In this document: positions 44,401 to 54,838 of the stretch, one piece after another | Position numbering within the stretch: position 1 is the stretch's first letter | How the letters are laid out: each line of letters begins with the position of its first letter | Assembly (NCBI GenBank): GCA_942486035.1 | Contig: CALNXK010000103.1 | Coordinates: forward strand, 756,001-820,000 | Direction: 5' to 3' | From: Porites lobata | Lineage: Eukaryota > Cnidaria > Anthozoa > Scleractinia > Poritidae | Length of the DNA stretch: 64,000 nucleotides | The notes under the pieces: generated by a model | What the model saw: the letters and a program-made list of their open reading frames with translations, nothing else | What the model was told of the DNA's origin: nothing | Database searches by the model: none | Program-made: the position numbers and the translations under genes

Positions 44401-47400
44401 AACTTTTTCGAGGAAGAAAGAATTGTTATTTTGGCTTCCCGGGGGTTTGAACCGACTCACCTGTGTGACCCGTCAGGTCAGAGGAGACTCTAAGTTGAGG
44501 GATTAGCCGATTGCGTTACTGCGACCCAAGGTAGTTCGGGATATGAAAAATAGTTATGAAATTATGCACTAGTTTCGGGACAAGATTGGGCGTGCAAGTT
44601 CGCGACTTTTCGGCTTGTTTCGGCTATTTCACGAAGTGAAACAGGACTACTTTGTGATATCTTGAGATCACTTCGAGTTTAGTCTTTAATTTACTCGAGG
44701 AATGAATAGAGGATGTTACGTGGCCGCGCAGAGACACGAAATTTCTCTTCGAGTGTTGAAAAACATTTCACGAGTGAGCCCTCCTTTCGAACTGCTTTAT
44801 GATGAATCAGTAAAGTTACAAAATGCTGTACAAAGACATTTTGTCTTTGTTGAGTGTTACGTAGTAAAATTGCTTTCATGCTTTGTGTGACTTTCTCGAA
44901 CGTTCTCTACTTTTTTGGATTATTCACGAATAATTAATTAGGGCATGTTTATATTTCAGCATGAGTCAGCAGATTTGCATCAGTTACTGAAATCATAAAA
45001 TATGTCGAAAAGCTACTACTATTCGCCCGTTTAGTATTTTCTAGAACCTTATATCAAACGGTATACAAGTTCCAAGCGAGGTCTTTTGACGAACTAAGTT
45101 TTTTTCCCACGAGCTGGACTGCTGTGTTTAGTCAAGTGTGACGAAGGCCGATTTTTAAGTTCTGTGTTTACAAGTTGGCGGAAGCCGTAAGATATCTGAA
45201 GTTCAAGTCAGAGTTTGTTATTATTGGTAGAGGCTGTTTAGTTGTACTTAAGTTCAAGTTCAAGTTTGTGTTGGCGGATGCTGTGTTTTAAAGCTCTGAA
45301 AAGGCTATGTTCCTTTGGTATTAAACTTCCTTGTGTTAATCCGACATTCCTGCGTGCTGACAGTCAGTGAATAATTATCCTCAAAACATTCGAACTCGTA
45401 ACAGCCAATTCCATCCTCAACGTAATTGACTCCTTACCCATGCTTTACGTATCTTTAATCAGTACATGAGACTGCTATGCTGTTTTTGAAGCCTGATGTG
45501 ACTAAGAAAAATAGAGAATTCTCTTTTCACTGTTTGTTTTGTTAGACTTGTTATTCACCGCCAGTAACCTCATATTTGACTTAGGTGTAAACGTTTAGAC
45601 CCAAGTCAAATTTAGAAGGATTTGTGTGAAGTCATCAGAGCATAACTGGGCTAATATCTCAGAGACAATTTGTCCCGAAATGCTAGTTCTTGGCAAGTAG
45701 GCCTCTTGGATGTTGCTCTTTTCAGAATATCCTGACAAATCCCATAATTTCACAAATTAATACCTTGCTCTTACCGTATTTCATTTCTTACTATTCCTCC
45801 GCATTTACAATTAATCAGTTCTACAACCGCGACGCCGAAGTGTACGCTCCGCAGCGTCTTGTTAATCTTTATATTAACGACCTGCCTTCTCTATCATATG
45901 CAGACGATTTAATCATTTCATCACGATCCAAAACAGGACTACAAAATTGCCTCGATAAACTATCTTCGTTCTGTACTTCCTGGATGATGAAAATCAATCC
46001 CAAGAAAAAAAATTGTGGTTTTTCAGAAACATGCGAGAAAAAAAATTGCTGATTTTCACTTTCTCATAGATAGTCAAGTAATTGATGTTGTACAAGAGTA
46101 CACTTACTAGGAACTCGAATGTCCGCATCGGGAAATTTTTCAGTGTTACGTGAACATCTCAAGGAGAAAGCTCTTCATGCCCTCTTCAGCTTGAGACGAC
46201 ACACGAATCATAGCAAACTAAAAGCATCTCTCGCCTGTAAAATATTTGATGCTATGATCTCCCCTATTCTAACATATAACAGTGAAATTTGGAGTGTGTA
46301 TGCCAAACCAGATTTTAAGACCTGGGACGGCTCACAAATCGAGAAGGCACACCCTCAATTTTGTAAACGATACTTGGAGGTAAACAACAAAGCTTCTAAT
46401 ATAGCTTGTAAAGCGGAGCTTGGTCGTTTTCCTTTAAATATCACAATCAATAAAAAAATTCTGAAATACCATCTTTTTGTATATACAGTCTAAAGATGAG
46501 GAATCTCTCGTCAAACAAACTTTTTTAATGTCAATCGACTTACACTGTGATGGCAAAAATAGCTTCCACTCTCATTTAATGAATTAATATGTCAGAATAT
46601 TAAAGTTTCTGACTTTAACCCTGATTTATTAGATATAGCTATGGTAAAAAGCTATGTTAAGTTCATGAAACAATGGAACATATCTCATATTGGCAAAACA
46701 CCCTTCAACATTCTCAAAAACTTGAATTTTATAGATCTTTTAAAACTTATCATACCTCTTCTAGTTACTTAGACTTAACAAGAGGAACAGCTGGGAGAAG
46801 GGCTTTATTAAAACTACGAATAAGCAATCACAAACTAATGATAGAAATAGGCAGATACAATCAAACTACGAAGGATAATAGGCATTGCCCTTTTTGTGGA
46901 TGCAATGTAATGGAAGACGAAGTACACTTTCTTTTTCAATGTCCTACATACTCTATGATTAGGAATAAATTTTACTATAAAGTCAAGACTCTGATTCCAA
47001 ATATTGCGCTGTTACCTATAAACGGTTAGATCAATGAACTGATGAACTCTTCTAATTACTATTCGATCGATATACAATTCATAAAATATATTTCAGCTTG
47101 TTTTGATGTTCGTGACAAATTATAATCAAAGTAACGTAATTGCATGCCCTCTGTTGTAATTTTGATTCCTAAATATAGCTTTTGCAATACTGTATGTTTT
47201 TGTATGCTCATGCAAATAAAGCTCGTTGTTGTTGTTGACCCCGACCCCGCGTTTTACTGACATCCTTAAGTACATGAAACGTTCGGCTTCTGAATCAATT
47301 AGGAAACGCCTATTTCAATTTGGAACGGCTCAGCCGTTCTTCCCACCTAACCTGGCCGGGAATTTCGGTTTTGGGAACAGCGGCTTTAATTCAGACGCCA

Positions 47401-50400
47401 AACTTTTCATGTCCCAAAGCTAATGTAAAAATTATAATTTTTATAACGTACTTTTCAAGCAGTTTGAGCGAAACGAGTATTTTACTCCTTTTGAACTTTT
47501 TCGGCTGGAATTAAGATCGTCGTCTAAACAGCCGATCTAAATAAAATTCGAATTAGGTTCGGCGTCAGCTTCTGAGCTGGGTCTTCTAATGTAATTCTAG
47601 TTTGGTCGGAACGGGGTGCTTTTCTACAGTTTCTAGAATTAGCTTGAACGTGATATTATTCTATTGGCAGGTGGAGATAATTAGAGAAGATCCATTTAAT
47701 AACAATAGATGCTTTAATGCAAATAAAACGAAGTTGGACGAGGCGAATCTGTACAATCATACCTTCAAAGTCGGGTATTCCAGCTCTGTAAGTATTTTGC
47801 GGCCGCTATAGTGAGCGAAATACAGTTCCTCGTTAATTAGGGTGCAATTTTAGTTCGCTTAAATTAGCTAATAGGACAGAAATTAAAATTTATAGTAAGC
47901 CTACCATTCAAAAGATGTCTATGCATGTTATGAACCCGTGGAGTTGAATCGAGTCAGCAGAGTGGAGGTGTTTCGGCCTAAACAGAATTCATATATAGCT
48001 GGACATTTCGAAAGCTCAAATAGCAATTTGGGTAAAAAAAAAACAAAACAAAACAAAACAAAAAACAAATCTTTAGAAAGGAATTTACAATATTAATGGC
48101 TGTGTAGAATTTTCAAGCGGTTTAGTTGGCTAAGATAGCGTAACAACATTTATTTAGGTCAGAGAACTCGAAAACTGGTCGGTGTGGGTCCTTCGGTATT
48201 TCATTTTCGTACGTAGAATACAAAATTTCTACTGAGTGTCCTCTGAACAAGGCCCACATTGAACTATATATAGGGTAAACGGTACACCTTATTCCACTCA
48301 AGTGCCAAGTCAGAATTACACGTTTTAAGACATAGGTACTTGTTACAAAACACTCTGGTATTTTCATTTGAATTTATTTTTCTTTGCTTTTGTCTTTGGG
48401 TTTACTTAAACAGGCATGTAAAGAGTCTTGCCTGGCGTTTAATCAAAGGAAGGAGTGTAAATGCATGGAGTACAGGTTTCCTATTCCTTCTAATGCGACT
48501 CCAGTCTGCGATATCCTCAACAAGACAGTTGGTACGAATCGAAGAGTTTTATCGCTCATAAAATGTTTCATCTACCACTCACCTCCACTAAGGTTCAGTG
48601 TTCAACAATGTTCCAAAGGCCTTTCCCTCTGTTAATTCCCGGGAGCGGGGGAGAAGGGAGTGGGCGGGTCCCTCACTCTCTTTAGGGATCCATGGGAAGA
48701 CGGGTTTCAGTTTAGGGCAAACTCACTTAACTGCAGACTAGTAAAGGCGACAGCTTACAGAAGTCGGCGGGATATCGATGGAGTACAGTCTGACCCCCTT
48801 TCCATGTGCACCTCCTTTTAATACAGTCAGCAGATTCTCTTTAGTTAGAACCGACCCTCTCATCCTTCGACTCAGCAAAATAGATTTATTCCAGGGTCTG
48901 AGGTCTGAGTTCGTTGCCGTTTGGATGCCATTCGATTTGAACAGGATTACACGTTTCTGATACCTCCTCCTGCCTTTGCTTCTCAGTTAATTGTTTGACC
49001 AAAGTTCAGAAAGCATTCAAACGAAATGAGTTGAACTGCACCAAATCATGTCCACCACCATGCAGGTAAAAATCTATATATAATTAGAATTAATCAAACA
49101 ATCGATAAATCAGTCAATTAACAGTCAATCAATTAACAATCAGTCAATCATATATCCATTTCCTCCTTTGCAATAACCTCCAGTCTGAGGCGTAAGTAAG
49201 CAAATAATTCCCTCCTTTTCCCCAACCACCCCTGTGATTTCTGAATCAAATTGACACGACAAGTTTGACATATATGCGGATGCAACCGGAGACGACAGAG
49301 TCAACTGCCCAGGTACACGTTCAAAATTTAATGTTGGGCGTACTTTTATTTAAAAATGTAGTCAAAATATAGTAGATATTTGCACCATTCATTAAACAAG
49401 GACATGGAAATTTTTTATAAGGGTAGCTAGCCTCTAATAAGGCCTCCCCTCTAATATATATATTAGGCTCACAATTCCGTGGATTTACTGAAGAAAAATA
49501 CTCCAAAGGGCTGAAAGGAGAAAATTTGGCGAGTCATTTAGTCAATCCGTTGATCAAAACGGAAGGCAGCAGTCAGAAAACAGATTGCCTCTAGGCTATC
49601 TTTACAGCTTTGGTGCGCGTATAGGAGCAATTCTTATGGTGATTTTATTCATAAATTTTGCAGAGAGAATGTGTTTAAATTAACGTCGTCCTTTTCTTCT
49701 TGGCCCTCTGAGGCGTACCAGGTTTGTATGATAAAGTTTATCGCCTTGAGATTGTTTTTGTTGAACTGCAAAGTAAATCCAAAAGTATGTGTTAAGTCTA
49801 TACAAAAAAATGAAGACTTAATTTTGAGATTGATTTCCAAAACTCTAAACGGCTTGGAAACTAAAATTTGATAGCATTTTGTTTTGAATAAGGGTATGGG
49901 CATGATTTTCATTTGAACATGCCTAGCGAGTGTAAAAATCGCATCCAGTCTGAGGATTAATGAGAGAGGGAAAATTCTATATATTTAGGCATGACAAAAT
50001 TCAAGGGAACATTGGTACTTAGAAATAACATCTCATAGGCATGGAAAAAATGGGTTCATGCCCTCGCAGCCCAAAATTGACCCAGCCAACTTTAGGTCCC
50101 AGATCTCTCGCCGGGTTGATAATTCATTCCCAGTTTTTGCTCCTCTGGTTTGGCATGCCGGGCATGCCGATGGTGAAGCCACTTGGTTTGGCATGCCCGG
50201 CATGACAGGCAAGAAATTGGCATGCCCAGCGAGACTGATTTTGATTTTCGCTTCAGCATCATATCTTGAGAATCACATATAGTCGCCAAATATATCTTAG
50301 GGAGCTTGAAGTTACAGCTTTCAAGCCTGGCAATAAATGCAGATTATAACAAAAAAGACATGTTTGTCACAATGTGTGTCACGGGATCGACTGGCAAAAC

Positions 50401-53400
50401 TGAAGACAGAAGCCTGGATTTATAAATAAAAAGCACAACAAAACAACATTATTCATGCATAAAATAGAATACTTAACTTGCAATCAAAGATCAATCCTTT
50501 TATTTCAAACCGATACTGACATTTCTGGGTCCAGATTTAAATTTGATCGGGGAAAAGCGTCTTAAACAATAAGATAACAAATCTTCTCAGTATGAACTTA
50601 TCCATGCTTAAGTTTTATGGCGTCGGAATGTTTCCCGGCCGACAGCATTAAAAGACTGGTGAAAATTAAGCTTACCAGGTCTTTCAAGTCAGTACGAGAG
50701 TACGACGTTAATACTGCAAAGACGTTCTGAGTTGGTGAATTTGGACTGCCTTCTCAGAGAGATTTTGCTTAGTTTTTCAGTGCGCTCCTTGTCGGCTATG
50801 CGAATCTCGCAAACTGTTTTACTCCTTGCTGACGATAGTCCTTTGAGCAACGTCATCCGCGTCATCCGAAGATACCCCGAGCACGCACGAAATCGGCCGA
50901 ATTTCCGCAGAAGTGTTTTCGGAAGACGATGAATCTAGTTTGTTGTAGCGTGGCAGTTGTGGCGTCACGATGTCGTCATGTCTCTTCGCACTTGTTTGTC
51001 TTTTTTTTTCTGCGGTGCATGGTTGAGATGTTGGTGAATGCTGAACAAGAAATGGACTCTGCGAGAGACTGTAAGTACAAATTTAGTATTAATTTGGTAA
51101 AGAAAAAGCCTGAATATTGAACAAATCCCGTGAATTAGCCTTTAGGCATTCAGTTTATCTTGCGGTTGAGCATGCCTAAGAACTCCGGCAAAAGTGGTTG
51201 TCATCTCGTTCACTTCGGATTGTTTCTGTTTTTATGTCTTGTAATCTTCTTCTGCTGCTAAGAAGACTAGAGAAAACTTCAAAAATAAGAAACCAAAGCT
51301 AAAAAAAGTCAGATCTAATTTTATAGCTCGAGTATAATTATTTTTGGCACCTACGGTCATATTTTTTTCACTGTACTGGTAAAGTTACTTATTTTTGCTG
51401 CATAGTTTGACTGTTGTTTGAAAGACAATCAAACGGATATTACAATCACTTTTGGAGACAAAATAAAATATCCGTAAATCAAATGCCAAAATCAGATTTG
51501 GATTTCGCTTTAAAAAAATGAACATGCCGCGTGTGTCAATGCAAAGTTGTAAACAACTCAATATAAGCAGTCTGTGAATGTGCGTTTAGGTCCACAAAAC
51601 TAATTTTTCTTTTGGACATCTCATCCAAGCAAAGACTTAAGGCTTACATTGCTTGTCTACGAGTGTACTACAAAATGCTTTGCTACAGTAAGCCTCTGAG
51701 AGGCGATTCTGGTAAATTTATAGGACGCTAAAATGCAAATAATTCTAAGCTTAAACAACCTGGCTGGGTCCGACTTTTGAATTACAAAATGTTCACGTTT
51801 GCCGGCTCTACTTTCAATGAAGATGGTTTTTGAAATGATTTTGTACTATTTTATGATTAAATTATGATTGGGTTATAAAGCTTTTAAAACGGACGAAAAC
51901 TAAGCTAATAAACATGTTCAATGTAAAAAACTAAGATTTAGTCGCTTTTTCAACTTTGCTTTGTGGCCCGAAAAATTTACCTTTACGCAAAAACAAAAGC
52001 AAACAATGAGGCTTTTATTCGACATATTTTCTGAGAATTTTATCTGATCAATTTAATGTCACTAGCATTATTTTCGTATAGGAATTTTCCTAATTATGTG
52101 AGCTTTTAATTTAATAGTTTTGATACTCTATAAACTTCTCATTTGATAGCCTCACTTTTTTATACACCGATTGAGAAACAAATTCGCACTCGTTAAATCC
52201 TGTTTTTTGACCTATTTATTAGAACACTAGGTAACATACGAAATGGTGTAACCGGACAGGCTTTAACCTTTGGTCCTAATTTATTTTTTCTTCGCAACCC
52301 CTAATCAGTTGACGGGCCGTGAGAGAATATCGTCACAAAAAGATACGAAAAAGTTTTCGCTGAGTTTCCTTTACATATTCCGGCTTTATATGGGTCTACA
52401 CCTTACCTGCTTAAAAATGAAACTGTTGTTCAATTAAGTGTCAGTCAAACTCGGTATAATCTTGACTTGCAAATCCAAATGCAAAGGTTTACTTCGCAGT
52501 AGAAAAGCGTGTAAACATCATCGAACAGCGCAATGTAAATTGGCTAATGTGAAACCACGTTTCTTTCAGTTTATTTACCATGCATTTATCTCAATTGCAC
52601 ACTCTTGTGAAATTAGCCTCAGACAATTAGTTGCGACCTTTAACAGACTCAACAAGCCAGTATGAAAATATGTTAAGAGAAGCTGAGTCTACATGTTCTA
52701 TTTCTTTTTTCATATTGCCCTTGCATGTGTTAACATTCCATTTCTTTTTTGTTACAGGTAACTTCCAGACATGACGAGGAGATAATTACTTTTCTAGAGA
52801 GCAATTCTTTGATACTGTCAGTTATTACTGACTTACTTTGAGTTAAAAACAAAGAACACAGACACTGGTAATGACACAAAAACATTAATCCCTGGCAAGC
52901 CTACAAAACAAGAAAGAGGAACTCAGACTTTCTAACAGCTTTTCTAACGTAGGGAAAATTGCGTTAGAGAGATTTGTAATTACAACGTTATATTCAAGCA
53001 CATTGCATTGTCAAACATCATAATTTACTGAATAATGAACAATGATTTTGGGGCTTAGCTCAGTTTGTAATGAACTTTGAAAGATATTCTATAACCTTGT
53101 ATTTTTAAAAGTTTTCATGGAACATAGATGCATTTTATTATACAATGAAAATAGTCTCTGTCTCTCTTTTTACTGATTTCAGTCAATTCCATTTTATTCG
53201 CAATGTGAAATGGGAATCCTATTAAAGACTCATTAAAAGGGGTGAGGAGTTTTTACAATCCCCCAACGGGTCATCTCCACGATGACGCTGTTTTATTACT
53301 ACGGACGAATCCCTCAGGGTTTTACTTGCTTGTGAAAATTAGAGCTTTTGTTATTTAAAGTTCTCTGGGACAACCAAATCTATGAAAATGAAAGGAATAG

Positions 53401-54806
53401 CAATGACGTCATCGTGTAACCGTACATCAAAAGATAAGCACTGTGATCTGTTTAGTTTTTTTTTTGTTTTTAGCCAGGCTTAAAATATCTGTAGATTCAA
53501 GGAATTATAACCTGATCGTTGAGAGCATGCCAGAGACCAATTTTGGCATGCCCGGCATGACCCAGATTATGGCACGCCCGGCATTCCAGAGAATTTAGCA
53601 TGCCGGGCATGTCAGAAAATTTGGCATGCCCGGCATGCCGGAGATTTTGCTGGGTATGAATTACTTATTACTAGAACCTAGGCTTCTCGCGGCCTGGGTG
53701 AGAAGGTCACAGAACCTCAATTTATTCTTACAGGGCATGCGAAATTCTGTTGCATGCCAATTTCAATGCAAAACCACTCTGGGGCCACCCCCTCTATTAC
53801 CAGTGAGCAAATCATTGACGATAGGCATGCGAAAAATCCTTGCATGCTAACCAACAATGAAAACATAGCAGAAATGTCCTCAATTGCTGAGTCATGCCCT
53901 AGGGGAGGCTTTAAAATACAGAATTTCCTGACATGGATGAGGGAATTTTCCGTAAACAGCATGTGATCATGCCGGCTAGGACGTATTGCCTCCGTATTGC
54001 CCCTTTTTACAGCTAGCTAGGCTCATTTTTAGGTTCCATGGCCTGAAATGACGAAAAATTCATGCCCTAAATGTAAAAAGTCCAAAAACGTCCTCGAAAT
54101 TTTAGTTTCCAAGCCGTTTCTATCGATCCGTTTCCAAAATTCTATCGATCTGTTTGCATGGTCAGTCAATAAATTGAGGAAAAAGAATCAAGCTTTCCTC
54201 CGTTTACACTACCCCAACTCTCCAATTCAAAGGGAAAAAAATGAAATAAATATTGGCGTGTGACATCAAAAAAGGAAAGGAAATTTAATTATGAGTTCGA
54301 ACCAAAATTTGTCCACTGAAATAGAAGGGTGAAAACTCATAAGTTTATAACCAAAAGCCATGCGCGCTTACCGTTTCATCATTATACGGCCTTTTCGGCC
54401 GGGATGTCACTGTTCTGAACAACCTTACTCGAAACGTTACGGTCAAACATCACCTTTGCAAGGTCCCCAATCCCTCGTGATCATATCTCGGTTTCTCTCT
54501 ATGTTGTTTCCCTTGAATATGCTCTAATTCAATGAAGTTACTTCCCTTATTGTTCGTTAGTTTTGTAGAGCCTTTTTTTTCTTTATTTCTATTGCAGCCC
54601 TATTAGTAAAAGTTAACGTCCAGATTGTTTCTTTGTTGCAGGCTTTCTATGTTGAACAGCTGGCCTCGAAAGGAATTGAACTAGAAATTGAAAATAGAAC
54701 AAACAATTTCAGGTAAACTGTATAATGTATTTCCATTTATTGATGTAAAAATTTGTAACTGTACAAACAGAAGAACAGGATAAAATCTAATTTAGTCTTC
54801 CGCCCA

Positions 54807-54838
<32 letters not shown>

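Larger units (their letters stand above)
43797..47236 (+). mobile_element. 5'-truncated, interrupted LINE in gene 3 intron 5
   Basis: A sense-oriented non-LTR retrotransposon. It starts inside the RT domain (LGKLFCDILNQRLFEYI), then VDFKKAFDSVWHDRLL (motif A) and RQGCILSPLLF. It is interrupted at 44217-45846 by other DNA, then resumes NLYINDLPSLSYADDL (motif C, Y-A-D-D). After frameshifts come LKASLACKIFDAMISPILTY and a C-terminal zinc-type motif HCPFCGCN...EVHFLFQC. It ends with AATAAAGCTCG and a GTT tail at 47222-47236. Stops and frameshifts show that it is dead. I do not assign a clade. Confidence 0.85.
43626..47575. repeat. Inverted-repeat shell around the intron 5 LINE
   Basis: GTGTCAGTAAAACGCAGGGT, then CGGGGTTGGGGTC (43675-43707) is mirrored by GACCCCGACCCCGCGTTTTA, then CTGACATCC (47237-47265). 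Outside these, TTCAGACGCCGAACTTTTCA (43626) and variants recur at 47270-47310 (inverted), 47393-47412 and 47540-47575 (inverted). A foldback element appears to have received the LINE. Confidence 0.65.
49800..54200. mobile_element. Large inverted-arm element with GGCATGCC palindromes (gene 3 intron 9)
   Basis: A 23-bp perfect inverted pair, beginning AAACGGCTTGGAAACTAAAA, lies at 49847-49869 and 54097-54119. Inward, the arms keep matching in inverted order: AATTCATTCCCAG (50121) against CTGGGTATGAATT (53650), and GGCATGCCGGGCATGCC (50152) against GGCATGCCCGGCATGCC (53623). The arms are at least 0.4 kb and diverged. The 3.3 kb core (50250-53500) has only short ORFs and no transposase I recognise. 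It fills about 90% of intron 9. Confidence 0.7.

Noticed and set aside
50250..53500. Transposase gene in the core of the intron 9 element
   Set aside because: I looked for a long frame or catalytic motif; only ORFs under 80 codons without motifs are present.
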